Shown here piece by piece: positions 28,843 through 38,610 of a stretch of 64,000 bases of DNA (the stretch's first letter is position 1; each line of letters opens with the position of its first letter). The translations under genes and the position numbers were made by a program. The notes beneath the pieces were generated by a model, which searched no databases, was not told the DNA's origin, and saw only the letters and a program-made list of their open reading frames with translations. This stretch comes from Actinomycetospora straminea (GTDB lineage Bacteria; Actinomycetota; Actinomycetes; Mycobacteriales; Pseudonocardiaceae), in assembly GCF_028737255.1 (NCBI RefSeq), contig NZ_JAQZAN010000020.1, positions 1 to 64,000 of the forward strand, written 5' to 3'.

Positions 28843-28927
28843 CGAGCCTGCCGCTGACGCGGGTGCGTGTCCGGCGCGGCGGGCACAGTGGGTGGAGGAA
28901 CCCACGAGCACCGGGAGGTCAGCGGGC

Positions 28928-30332
<1,405 letters not shown>

Positions 30333-30352
<20 letters not shown>

Positions 30353-30686
30353 GCACCTCGGCCAGGACACGGGCGTGGCTGTGCTCGGTGTCCCGGGTCG
30401 CGGTCAGCAGGGTGAGCGGGCCCGCCGTGTCACGCAGCGTCGCGAGGGCCGATGCGGCGGGCTCGGCCTCGAGTTCGGCGCGGTAGCGGCGGGCGAACTC
30501 GTCGTACCTCGCCGGGTCGTGCCCGAACCACCGGCGCAGCTCGGGGCTGGGCGCGACGTCGCGCAGCCACGCGTCGTGGTCGGCGTCGGCCTTCGCCAGC
30601 CCGCGCGGCCAGAGCCGGTCGACGAGCACGCGCGTGCCGTCGTCGTCGCGGCGCTCCTCGCGCACCCGCTTCACGCGCACGGTCAT
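30333..30686 (-). CDS. DUF488 family protein
   Basis: 117 residues. DUF488 proteins show the motif set seen here: [56 protein letters not shown] and [15 protein letters not shown]. The function of the family is unsettled; it is a common small cytoplasmic protein. ATG 30686 (MTVRVKRV) is preferred over the ORF's first Met, 15 codons earlier. It is convergent with the aldehyde dehydrogenase and overlaps its end. Confidence 0.88.
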
Positions 30687-30702
30687 CGACGAGGATGGTG
30701 CC

Positions 30703-30855
30703 GTGCGGGGCTCCGGGGACACCACCCTCACCGTCCTCGCCGCCGGGCTGTCGATGCTCGCGTTCGTGGGTCGGCGCGCGGGGTGGTGGACCGCGCTCGC
30801 GTGGCCGGTCTGGCTGGTCGGCCTCGTGGTGGGCGAGGTCGCGTCGCGGCGCTGA
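30703..30855 (+). CDS. Small hydrophobic protein, possible two-segment membrane protein
   Basis: 50 residues from GTG 30703. The middle and end are hydrophobic (LTVLAAGLSMLAFV and TALAWPVWLVGLVVGEVA), consistent with two short membrane spans, and the tail is basic (SRR). It is divergent from DUF488 by 16 bases and 19 bases upstream of the acyltransferase. No family is recognised. It could be a chance frame in GC-rich DNA, but the hydrophobic pattern is unusual for one. Confidence 0.4.
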   Translation: MRGSGDTTLTVLAAGLSMLAFVGRRAGWWTALAWPVWLVGLVVGEVASRR

Positions 30856-30874
30856 GCCGTCCTACCGTCCGGGG

Positions 30875-31975
30875 GTGGCGACCGGTCGGGGCGACGGGCA
30901 CCGCGCGCCGGACGGCGTCGCGGCCCTCGCCGACGCGACCCCGCCCGCGCGGGACCGGCTGGTCGACGCGGTGCGCGCCGCCGCGATCGTGGTGGTGATC
31001 CTCTGGCACTGTGTCGGGTCGCTGACCCACCGCGGCGCCGACGGCGTGGTCGTCATGCCGAACCCGGTCGACGCCGTGCCGATGGGGTGGGCGGCGACGT
31101 GGGTGCTGCAGGTGATGCCGGCGTTCTTCGTCGTCGGCGGGTTCGCCGACCTGGCCGGGTGGGACGCCGCCGGCCACCGCGCCGGGGTGTTCCTGCGACG
31201 GCGGGCGCGGCGCTTGCTCGTGCCGGTGGCGGTGTGGGTGGGCGCGTGGATCGTCGTGGAGGGCGTCGCGACGGCGGCGGGGGCGTCGACGCCGCTGGTG
31301 GCGTGGTTCCCGGGCGTGCTGACGCCGCTGTGGTTCCTCGGGGTGTACGCGCTGGTCACGGCCCTGGTGCCGGTGACGGCGGGGTGGCACCGGCGGGCGC
31401 CGGCACCGACGCTGGGCGCCCTGGTGCTCGCGGTGGCGGTGGCCGAGGCGCTGCGGGTCGCGGCCCTGCCGGTCGCGGGGTGGCTGTCGTCGGCGCTGGT
31501 GTGGGTGCTCGTGCACCAGCTCGGCTACCTCTGGCGCGACCGCGCGCGGGTGGCGTCCGGGGTGGCGCTGGCGGTCGCCGGGGCCGGGCTCGGCCTGCTC
31601 GTGGTGCTGACCGGCGTGCTGGGCTACCCGCGGACGATGGTGGGCGCGAACCTGTGGCCGACGACGCCGGCGGTCGCCGCGCTGGCCGTCCTGCAGCTCG
31701 GTCTGGTGGCGCTCGTCGCGCCCGCCGCGGACCGGCTGCTGCGCCGGCGCCGACCGTGGCGGTGGGTGGTGGCGGTCAACGCGACGGCGATGACGCTGTT
31801 CGTGTGGCACATGACGGCGTTCGCGGCGGTGTTCCTCGTGGTGGAGCGCCTCGGCGCCGCGCCGGGCGGGGTGCCGGACGCGGCGTGGGTGCTCGCCCGC
31901 CCGTTCTGGCTCGTGGCTCCGGCGGTGGTGCTGGCCGTGCTCGTGGCAGCGTTCCGGCGGGCGGAGCGGTGGTGA
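30875..31975 (+). CDS. Acyltransferase-3 family integral membrane protein
   Basis: 366 residues with about ten hydrophobic segments, the layout of acyltransferase-3 (OafA/WecH-like) proteins. The family's N-terminal signature, an Arg-Asp-containing helix followed by a His (RLVDAVRAAAIVVVILWH), is clear, and FVWHMTAF near the C terminus is also typical. These transfer acetyl or other acyl groups to carbohydrates or lipids outside the membrane. GTG 30875 is seven bases after a TACCGT hexamer (30863-30868), so it may be leaderless. The acceptor is unknown. Confidence 0.85.
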   Translation: MATGRGDGHRAPDGVAALADATPPARDRLVDAVRAAAIVVVILWHCVGSLTHRGADGVVVMPNPVDAVPMGWAATWVLQVMPAFFVVGGFADLAGWDAAGHRAGVFLRRRARRLLVPVAVWVGAWIVVEGVATAAGASTPLVAWFPGVLTPLWFLGVYALVTALVPVTAGWHRRAPAPTLGALVLAVAVAEALRVAALPVAGWLSSALVWVLVHQLGYLWRDRARVASGVALAVAGAGLGLLVVLTGVLGYPRTMVGANLWPTTPAVAALAVLQLGLVALVAPAADRLLRRRRPWRWVVAVNATAMTLFVWHMTAFAAVFLVVERLGAAPGGVPDAAWVLARPFWLVAPAVVLAVLVAAFRRAERW

Positions 31976-31982
31976 CGACGCG

Positions 31983-32067
31983 GGAGCTCTCCTCGTCGAT
32001 CTCCGGAGGGTGTCGCGGCTGCTGTCGACGCTCCTGACACCCTCGAGAGATCATCGTGGAGAGCTCG
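31983..32067. terminator. Long imperfect inverted repeat between convergent genes
   Basis: Arms of about 32 bases (31983-32014 and 32036-32067) are largely complementary, separated by 21 bases. It lies between the stop of the acyltransferase (31975) and the stop of the toxin-immunity fusion gene (32094), so a bidirectional terminator is likely. The right arm is also similar to sequence at 34856-34886. Confidence 0.6.
32036..32066 (+). repeat. Left copy of a 31-bp repeat flanking the toxin cassette
   Basis: Starts GACAC, contains GAGAGATC and ends GGAGAGCT. About 24 of 30 bases match 34856-34886 in the same orientation on the other side of the cassette. Confidence 0.5.
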
Positions 32068-32093
32068 GCAGGGGCGTGAGCCCGCCGTCGGCA

Positions 32094-32777
32094 TCAGGGG
32101 GCGGTGCGCCAGAGGATCTGCTGGAGGTCGCCGAGCCAGAGCCGGTAGGACTGGCCCGCCGAGGGCGGGTGGTACTCAAGGCCCAGCGCCTCGGTCGCCG
32201 CCCGTGTGGCGTCCTCGGTGGGGAAGCGGTCGAGCAGCCGCTGCGCCTGGCCCGTCGCCTCCCACACCTCGTCCCGCGGCCACTCCCGCGCGAAGGCCTG
32301 GAGCCCGCCCGCGATCGACCCGTGGTCGTCGCCGACGTCCTGGTGGAGGTAGCCGGTGAAGACGCCGGCGAGCGCCTGCCACTGCGCCGACGTCGGGTCG
32401 ACGCCGTCCACGGGGCGCGACGGGACCGGGTACGCGGTGTGCACGTGGTAGCCCTCGGGCATGGAGGGGTCCCGGCGCAGCACGACGAGCGAGGACGTGA
32501 CCTCGACGATGTCGGCGGCGGTCTCCGCCCACTTCGGCACGTGGCGTCCGGTGGTGGTGCCGTGCTCCCACGTCGTCCCGAGCGTCGGCCGCGCGGTGGC
32601 GAGCCACGCCTGGACGACCTCCCCGTTGCCCGCGAGGTTCGCCGCGACGCAGTGCTCGGCGACCTCGCGGTCGGGGAAGCTCGACGACTCGATCGACCGG
32701 CCGCTCGGGGCGACGTCCCGGGTCCCGGGCTGCCAGTCCCACGCGATGCGGTCGAGGTCGATGCGTGGCTCGGTCAC
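32094..32777 (-). CDS. Fusion of incomplete RNase A-like toxin domain and CdiI-like immunity domain
   Basis: 227 residues from GTG 32777, which overlaps the upstream immunity gene by four bases. Residues 1 to about 125 resemble the C-terminal part of the neighbouring toxin (FPDREVAEHCVAANL, AWLATARPTLG, VLRRDPSMPEGYHVHTAYP) but lack the HEDAGGHT segment that carries the catalytic histidine. Residues about 130-227 resemble the CdiI-like protein encoded just upstream (GVFTGYLHQD, QRLLDRFPTEDA, GLEYHP). It is probably a nuclease-dead decoy or a second immunity factor. The frame is intact and the halves are joined without a stop, so it looks maintained rather than decaying. Confidence 0.75.
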   Translation of the reverse strand: MTEPRIDLDRIAWDWQPGTRDVAPSGRSIESSSFPDREVAEHCVAANLAGNGEVVQAWLATARPTLGTTWEHGTTTGRHVPKWAETAADIVEVTSSLVVLRRDPSMPEGYHVHTAYPVPSRPVDGVDPTSAQWQALAGVFTGYLHQDVGDDHGSIAGGLQAFAREWPRDEVWEATGQAQRLLDRFPTEDATRAATEALGLEYHPPSAGQSYRLWLGDLQQILWRTAP

Positions 32778-33136
32778 GACGTGGTCCCCTCGGCGGACTC
32801 GTGGGGCCAGTTCAGCCGCGTCGGACCGTCCGGGTCGCGCAGCAACCGCTCGAGCTCGGCGAGCCACTCGCGCATCTGCCAGCCCTCCGCCTCCGGGTGG
32901 TAATCGAGCCCGAACTGCTCGACCGCGCGCAGGGCTTCCTCGTCGCTGCCGGTGTCGTCCAGGATCCGTCGCGCTCCATCGGCGGCATTGAGGACCCTCT
33001 CCGAGGGAGCGTCGCGGCAGAACGCGCGGACGGTGTCCGTGGGCGATCCGAAGATGTCCTCGAAGTCCTGGTTGAAATAGGCGCCGAGGAGGGTCCGCAG
33101 GCCGCTCCAGCTCGAAGCCTCGAGGTCGATCTCCAC
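32774..33136 (-). CDS. CdiI-like immunity protein
   Basis: 120 residues. The motif LLGAYFNQDFEDIFG and the later FGLDYHPEAEGWQMREWLAELERLL match contact-dependent-growth-inhibition immunity proteins that guard against RNase A-like toxins. GTG 33136 is chosen because AGGAG (33144-33148) lies about seven bases upstream and overlaps the toxin stop; GTG 33142 is too close to it. It directly follows the toxin gene on the same strand, the usual toxin-then-immunity order. Confidence 0.82.
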   Translation of the reverse strand: MEIDLEASSWSGLRTLLGAYFNQDFEDIFGSPTDTVRAFCRDAPSERVLNAADGARRILDDTGSDEEALRAVEQFGLDYHPEAEGWQMREWLAELERLLRDPDGPTRLNWPHESAEGTTS

Positions 33137-33144
33137 GGTCACTC

Positions 33145-34413
33145 CTAGGGTCGTGGATAGGCGGTCAGGATGTAGTAGCCGCCGGGCGCGGTCGGATCGG
33201 GTTGGAGCACGACCCGAGATCTTGTGGCGTCGACGATGTCCTCGAGCCCCGAGGCGTTCTTCGGAGCGGAGCGACCGATCGGGTGCCCGTGCTCCGAGAC
33301 GAACGGTTCGGCCTCCGTCGGGTTCGTCTGCAACCACCGCTCGATGGCGGCGCGGTTGGCGGTGATGTTGTCGTGGACGACGCGTTCCGCCGTCTGGCGA
33401 TCATCGAAGGTGGAGATGGACGTGGGCCGTCGCATCGCGGCCTGCCGGTCGAGGAGCTCTTGATCGGTTGCCCCGACGTGCGCCTTGTCCGGGTCCAGCG
33501 TGTGCCCACCCGCGTCCTCGTGCCGCTGGAGCCCGCCGTGAGGAGCCAGGGGCGTCCTCGGGCGGGGATCGGGACCGTGCTCGGGCAGGTCGCCGAGGCG
33601 TCCGAGCTTGGTCAGTCCCTTGCCGCCCAGTGCGGCGGCGATCACCCCGGGGCTGCGGCCGATGGCCTCGTCCAGCCCGCCGGTCCGGTACGAGTCGACG
33701 ACGGGCTGCACCGTGCTCTGCAGCACGGTCCCGACGGCCCCGAGCGGGTCGGTGACCGCGGCCTGGGTGGTCTCCCAGGTGCCCGCCCACGTGTCCCCGA
33801 AGCCGGGGTCGAACACGTCGACGTGGTCGAGGACGCCACCCACCGTGTTCGCGACCTCGTCGACGACGTCCCCGCCGGCCTTCACCAGCCCGTCCCATGC
33901 GTTGCCGTCGGGCGGGGCGGCGGTCGGTGCGCCGGGGGACAGGCCGGTCAGGGTCGCGCCGGCGGCGTCGAGGGCCCGCGCCGCGTCCTCGGCGGCGGTC
34001 CGCGCCCGCTCCTCCGCCGAGGTCATCACCGCGGCGCCATCGGTGATCGCGAGCCGGCCGGACTCCCGCGCGGCGTCGGCCGGCGCACCCGAACCCACCC
34101 CGACGAGCAGCGCCTCGCCCTGCACCGCCATCCGCTCGCCCTCGAGCCAGTCCTGCTGCGCGCGGCGGAGCTCGGCCGCGAAGGCGCGCAGCGGCCCGAC
34201 CGCGGCGCGCACCGCGTCGGCGGTGGTGCGGGTGCCGGTGGCGGCCGTGCCGACGGTCGTCGCGGCGAGCACCGCCGCCGAGCCCGACCAGGCGGCCGTC
34301 GCGACCCGCCCGTGCGCCGCCACGCCGTCGCCGACCGCCGCGAGGTCCTGCGCGGCCCGGTCGAGGGCGTCGGCAGCCGCCTCGACCGCCGCCGGGTCGC
34401 CGGGCAGCGGCAT
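33145..34413 (-). CDS. WXG-type secreted toxin with C-terminal RNase A-like domain
   Basis: 422 residues. The helical N-terminal half contains a WSG motif (around residue 42) and Ala-rich helices like ESX/LXG-type substrates, so type VII secretion is the likely route. The C-terminal 130 residues match the bacterial CdiA-CT RNase A-like toxin domain: H298-E-x-x-GGH304-T, then STFDDRQTAERVVHDNI, RAAIERWL, and T417-A-Y419 near the end. In CdiA-CT toxins a His, a Thr and a Tyr form the RNase site, and these are present. Predicted to cut RNA in competitors. The start overlaps the EspC-like gene stop, so the two are coupled. Confidence 0.85.
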   Translation of the reverse strand: MPLPGDPAAVEAAADALDRAAQDLAAVGDGVAAHGRVATAAWSGSAAVLAATTVGTAATGTRTTADAVRAAVGPLRAFAAELRRAQQDWLEGERMAVQGEALLVGVGSGAPADAARESGRLAITDGAAVMTSAEERARTAAEDAARALDAAGATLTGLSPGAPTAAPPDGNAWDGLVKAGGDVVDEVANTVGGVLDHVDVFDPGFGDTWAGTWETTQAAVTDPLGAVGTVLQSTVQPVVDSYRTGGLDEAIGRSPGVIAAALGGKGLTKLGRLGDLPEHGPDPRPRTPLAPHGGLQRHEDAGGHTLDPDKAHVGATDQELLDRQAAMRRPTSISTFDDRQTAERVVHDNITANRAAIERWLQTNPTEAEPFVSEHGHPIGRSAPKNASGLEDIVDATRSRVVLQPDPTAPGGYYILTAYPRP

Positions 34414-34763
34414 CAGGGCCCGCCCAGCCCGGGTAGCACGACCGCGGGCCCACCGTCCGGCGCCCCCAGCCCGCCCGCGGCACCCTGGTCGTCGGCGACG
34501 TACGCGGTGGCCGACGCGTCGAGCGACGCGGCGGCGTCACCGACCCGTGCCGACACCGCGCCGACCGCGCCGTCCAGCGCGTGCCCGAATCGAGCCACCG
34601 CCGTGACCAGCGGCTCCACACCGCACGCCCCGCCCACCGAGGTCACGGCCGCGGACGCCGCCCGACCGGCGGCCACCAGCGCCTCCGCGTCGCCGCGCAG
34701 GGCCACCGCGCCCGCGCGCAGCTCCTCGGGGCGGACCCCGAACCCCTCGCCCGGTGCGGTCAC
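34413..34763 (-). CDS. EspC-like small ESX-type secreted partner protein
   Basis: 116 residues, mostly Ala/Gly/Val-rich helices with two likely helical arms and a Gly/Pro tail. The segment YVADD near residue 89 fits the YxxxD/E type VII secretion signal. Its size and place immediately before the WXG-type toxin match partner proteins (EspC/DUF2580-like) that pair with the toxin's N-terminal domain. The start of the toxin overlaps its stop by one base. No ESX secretion machinery is encoded in the window. Confidence 0.7.
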   Translation of the reverse strand: MTAPGEGFGVRPEELRAGAVALRGDAEALVAAGRAASAAVTSVGGACGVEPLVTAVARFGHALDGAVGAVSARVGDAAASLDASATAYVADDQGAAGGLGAPDGGPAVVLPGLGGP

Positions 34764-34855
34764 GCGGCCTCCCTCCGTTCGCCCCGACGACCGGATGCTG
34801 GCAGAGGCGAGGCCGCGGCACGGTGCGTTCGGTGGAAGTCGCCGAGGACACCGAC

Positions 34856-34886
34856 GACACTCCCGGGAGATCGTTCTGGAGAGCTA
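34856..34886 (+). repeat. Right copy of a 31-bp repeat flanking the toxin cassette
   Basis: Matches 32036-32066 at about 24 of 30 bases in direct orientation. It overlaps the last bases of the S9 peptidase gene by three bases and lies between that stop and the start of the EspC-like gene. Confidence 0.45.
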
Positions 34887-36740
34887 CCCCGCGGCCGCGC
34901 GCTGGTCGAGCCCGAAGTGCGCGCACAGCCAGTCCACGCACTCGTGGATGAAGCGCACGCGGTTCTCGGTGCGCTGGATCTCGTGGCCCTCGTCGTCGAA
35001 GAGCAGGTAGCGGAACGGCACGCCGGCGGCCTTGGCCCCGTGCACCGCGAGCTCGGCCTCGTGCACGGGCACGTTGGTGTCCCACTTGCCGTGCACGACG
35101 AGCAGCGGCGCGCGCAGGTGCTCCATGCGGTGCACGGGAGAGAGCTCGCGCAGCAGGTTGCGGTCGTGGATCGGGTGGCCGTACTCGCCGACCGCGGCGT
35201 CGGCGATCCACGGCTCGGTGCGGGCGAAGAAGGTCTCGAAGTCGGCCATGCCGCACACGTCGATGCCGACGGCGAAGAGCTCGGGATGGTTCACGAGCGC
35301 CGCGAGCGTCAGGTAGCCGCCGTAGGAGCGGCCCATGACGCCGACGCGGTCCGGGTCGGCGACGCCGGAGTCGACGAGGTGCTCGACGCACGTGGCCACG
35401 TCGCGGATCGCCGCGAACCGTCCCGCGCCGTTGTCGGCGTTGACGAACGAGCGCCCGAACCCCGCCGAGCCGCGGACGTTCGCGGCGTACACGGCGATCC
35501 CGCGGGCGAGGATGTGCTGGTAGAGCGGGGTGAACACCGGGCGCTCCTGCGCCTCCGGCCCGCCGTGCAGGAAGATCACCGTCGGCAGCGGGCCGGCGTG
35601 GCCGCGCGGGCGGTAGAGCCAGCCCGGCAGGCGCAGGCCGTCGGGGGTGGTGACGACCTCGAGCGTCGGGTGCACGAGCTGCCCCGGCGACCAGCGGGGC
35701 TCCTCCTGCGGGCAGATCAGCGCCGTCGTGGCCGACGACAGCTCGTGGCACCACACGGCCGCCGGCACCTCGGGCGACTGGATGCCCATGACCAGCGAGT
35801 CGCTGTCGTGGCTGAACACCGCGCTGGTGACGACGTCGCCGGGCGGCGCGTAGGACGAGGACTTGCCGGTCGCGATGTCGAGCAGGTCGACCTCGCTGCG
35901 CCCCTGGACGTTCCACACGAGCGCGGCGAGCGCGGCGTCCTCGGTGAGCGCGAAGCGCTCGAGGTCGGCGTCGGTGCGCTCGGCGAGGACCTCGGGCGTC
36001 ATCGGGCGCGCGTCGGTGGCGACGTCGACGCGGACGAGCGCCGCCCGCTCGCGCCCGCCGTCGGTGAGCAGGTACATCTGCGTGCCGTCGGGGCAGAAGC
36101 GGCCGGCGACGACGCTGGAGTCCCGGGTGATGGCCACCGAGTGCTCGACCGCCCCGGGCGGCCCGCCGGGCCCGCGCGACGCGTCGATCTCGTGCCAGCC
36201 CTCGGTGCCGTCGAGGTCGACGATGCCGACGTGGCGCGAGCCCCGCCGCCCGCGGCGCAGCAGGACGCGGCGCCGGTCGCGGCTGACGTCGAGGATCTGC
36301 AGGGCGTGCCCGGACCCCAGCCGCTGGCGCTGCCCGCTGTCGGCGTCGACGAGCCACGCCGTCGTCGTCTCGGCGTCGGACTCGGTGATCGCGAGGACCG
36401 AGCCGGTGTGCGTGAAGCGGTCGAGCGTCACTGCGCCGCGGTCGCCGTCACCGACCCCGCGCACCTCGCGCAGGTCGCTGCCGTCGGGGCGGACGATCGC
36501 GACGTTAGTGCGCTCGCCGCCGTCCGGGGCCGTCTCGATCGCCAGCCAGGCGCCGTCGGGGGACCAGCGCACGGTGGAGACGAGGTCGGGGCCCGTGTCG
36601 AGGGACCACTCCTCACCGGTCGCGCGGCGGTGCAGGCGGACCTGCGGGCGTCCCTCTCCGTCCCAGACGAAGGCGATCGCGGTGCCGTCGGGGGAGGGGC
36701 TGGGTGACCAGCAACGCGTGGCGCTGATCCACTCGTCCAC
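34884..36740 (-). CDS. S9 family (prolyl oligopeptidase/acylaminoacyl-peptidase) serine peptidase
   Basis: 618 residues. An N-terminal beta-propeller (repeats such as VRWSPDGAWLAIE and VFSHDSDSLVMG) precedes a C-terminal alpha/beta-hydrolase domain with the nucleophile S472 in GRSYGGY, the Asp in HGKWDTNVP and the His in DDEGHEIQ. It hydrolyses short peptides in the cytosol. GTG 36740 is chosen; the frame extends upstream only into the amidotransferase region. It is the third gene of a minus-strand operon behind the ATP-grasp fusion and the amidotransferase, so it may turn over that pathway's product, as an M42 peptidase does in the known NAGGN operon. Confidence 0.88.
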   Translation of the reverse strand: MDEWISATRCWSPSPSPDGTAIAFVWDGEGRPQVRLHRRATGEEWSLDTGPDLVSTVRWSPDGAWLAIETAPDGGERTNVAIVRPDGSDLREVRGVGDGDRGAVTLDRFTHTGSVLAITESDAETTTAWLVDADSGQRQRLGSGHALQILDVSRDRRRVLLRRGRRGSRHVGIVDLDGTEGWHEIDASRGPGGPPGAVEHSVAITRDSSVVAGRFCPDGTQMYLLTDGGRERAALVRVDVATDARPMTPEVLAERTDADLERFALTEDAALAALVWNVQGRSEVDLLDIATGKSSSYAPPGDVVTSAVFSHDSDSLVMGIQSPEVPAAVWCHELSSATTALICPQEEPRWSPGQLVHPTLEVVTTPDGLRLPGWLYRPRGHAGPLPTVIFLHGGPEAQERPVFTPLYQHILARGIAVYAANVRGSAGFGRSFVNADNGAGRFAAIRDVATCVEHLVDSGVADPDRVGVMGRSYGGYLTLAALVNHPELFAVGIDVCGMADFETFFARTEPWIADAAVGEYGHPIHDRNLLRELSPVHRMEHLRAPLLVVHGKWDTNVPVHEAELAVHGAKAAGVPFRYLLFDDEGHEIQRTENRVRFIHECVDWLCAHFGLDQRAAAG

Positions 36741-36805
36741 CGCCCCGGGCCCTCCTCCTCGTCGCGCACGATCCGCCGTCGTCCGGCACGGTACCCAGCG
36801 CGCGA

Positions 36806-38581
36806 CTAGGTGATGCCGTGGGTCTGCAGCCACATCTCCAGCAGTGCGACCTGCCACAGGGCGTTGGCCCCGAGGTTGGTCCGACCGGAGTTCGGGTCGT
36901 CGAGCATCTGCGTGACGGCCTCGGGGCGGAAGAGCCCGCGCGACGTCGCCGCCGGGTCGGTCAGCGCGGCCCGCACGCGCTCGAGGACCGGCCCCGAGAG
37001 CTGGCGGATCGCCGGCACCGGGAAGTAGCCCTTCTTCCGGTCGATGATCTCGTAGGGCAGCACGCCGCGGGCCGCGGCCTTGAGCACGCCCTTGCCGCCG
37101 TCGGCGAGCTTGTACTCGGGCGGGCAGGCCCCCATCGTCTCGACGAACTCGTGGTCGAGGAACGGCACGCGCGCCTCGAGGCCCCACGCCATGGTCATGT
37201 TGTCGACGCGCTTCACCGGGTCATCGACGAGCATGATCGTGGTGTCGAGGCGCAGGGCGGCGTCGACGGCGGAGTCCGCGCCGGGCCGGCCGAAGTGCTC
37301 GGCGACGAACGCGCGGCTCACGTCGTCGTCGACCAGCGCCTCGGCGGTCAGCAGCTGGGCGACCTCGCTGTGCGGGCGGTCGAAGAACGCCTTCTGGTAG
37401 GCGTCGAGGGCCCCGTCGCGCGCGACGCCGGCGAGCGGCGGGTACCAGTCGTAACCGCCGAGGATCTCGTCCGCGCCCTGGCCCGACTGCACCACCTTGA
37501 TCGACTTCGAGACCTCGCGCGAGAGCAGGTAGAAGGCGACGACGTCGTGGCTGACCATCGGCTCGGCCATCGCCGCGACGGCGCCGGAGAGCGCGTCGTC
37601 GGTCTCGTGCTTGGGGACCGTGAACTTCACGTGGTCGGTGCCGTAGGTCTTCGCGACGAGGTCGGAGTAGTCGAACTCGTCGCCGCGCTCGCCGGCCTCG
37701 GACTCGAAGCCGATCGAGAAGGTCTTGAGGTCCTTCTGCCCCATCTCGGCGAGCAGCGCCACGACGATCGACGAGTCGATGCCGCCGGAGAGCAGCACGC
37801 CGACCGGGACGTCGGCGACCATGCGGCGCTCGACGGCGGTGCGCAGCGAGCTCAGCGCGGTGTCCGCCCACTCCTCGGCGCTCTTCTCGCCGTCGCGGAC
37901 GAACTCCGGGGTCCAGTAGAGCCAGTCGTCGGTGCCGCCGTCGGGGGAGATCGTCCGGACGGTGGCCGGCGGGAGCTTGCGAACGCCCTGCAGGATCGTG
38001 CGCGGCGCCGGCACCACCGAGTGGAAGCTCATGTAATGGTGCAGGGCGACGCGGTCGACGTCGGTGTTGAGCCCGCCGCCCGCGAGCAGCGCCGGCAGCG
38101 ACGACGCGAAGCGCAGCGCCCCGGGCACCTGCGCGACGTAGAGCGGCTTGATCCCCAGCCGGTCGCGGCCGAGCACGAGCTCGCCGGTGCGCCGGTCGGC
38201 GACGGCGAAGGCGAACATGCCCTTGAAGTGCTCGACGCAGGCCTTCCCCCAGCGGTGGAAGGCCTTGAGCAGCACCTCGGTGTCCGAGGTGGAGAAGAAG
38301 CGGTAGCCCTGCGCGTGCAGCTCGTCGCGCAGCTGCTTGTAGTTGTAGATGATCCCGTTGAACACGGCGGTCAGGCCGAGCTCGGAGTCCACCATCGGCT
38401 GCGCGCCGGTCTCCGACAGATCGATGATCTTCAGCCGCTGGTGGGCGAGGGCCAGGGGCCCGTGGCCGACCACCCCCCAGCCGTCGGGGCCGCGGGGCTC
38501 GAGGACCTGGGCCATGTCGAGGACCGTCCGGGCCTCGGCCGCCCGGCCGTCGAAGCGGAACTCACCGGCGATGCCGCACAA
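36806..38581 (-). CDS. AsnB-type glutamine amidotransferase of the N-acetylglutaminylglutamine family
   Basis: 591 residues. The N-terminal nucleophile Cys2 (MCGIAGEFRFDG) starts a class II glutaminase domain (about 1-210), and the ATP-pyrophosphatase domain has the SGGIDSS loop near residue 258. The pattern of motifs (EPRGPDGWG, IIDLSETGAQPMVDSELGL, YMSFHSVVPAPRTILQGVRKLPPATV) is that of the amidotransferase of the osmolyte N-acetylglutaminylglutamine amide (TIGR03104) rather than house-keeping AsnB. It would amidate a carboxyl group with glutamine-derived ammonia. It lies 29 bases downstream of the ATP-grasp fusion. Confidence 0.88.
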   Translation of the reverse strand: MCGIAGEFRFDGRAAEARTVLDMAQVLEPRGPDGWGVVGHGPLALAHQRLKIIDLSETGAQPMVDSELGLTAVFNGIIYNYKQLRDELHAQGYRFFSTSDTEVLLKAFHRWGKACVEHFKGMFAFAVADRRTGELVLGRDRLGIKPLYVAQVPGALRFASSLPALLAGGGLNTDVDRVALHHYMSFHSVVPAPRTILQGVRKLPPATVRTISPDGGTDDWLYWTPEFVRDGEKSAEEWADTALSSLRTAVERRMVADVPVGVLLSGGIDSSIVVALLAEMGQKDLKTFSIGFESEAGERGDEFDYSDLVAKTYGTDHVKFTVPKHETDDALSGAVAAMAEPMVSHDVVAFYLLSREVSKSIKVVQSGQGADEILGGYDWYPPLAGVARDGALDAYQKAFFDRPHSEVAQLLTAEALVDDDVSRAFVAEHFGRPGADSAVDAALRLDTTIMLVDDPVKRVDNMTMAWGLEARVPFLDHEFVETMGACPPEYKLADGGKGVLKAAARGVLPYEIIDRKKGYFPVPAIRQLSGPVLERVRAALTDPAATSRGLFRPEAVTQMLDDPNSGRTNLGANALWQVALLEMWLQTHGIT

Positions 38582-38610
38582 ACTTCTGCCTCCTCCGGGT
38601 CACGCGCGCG

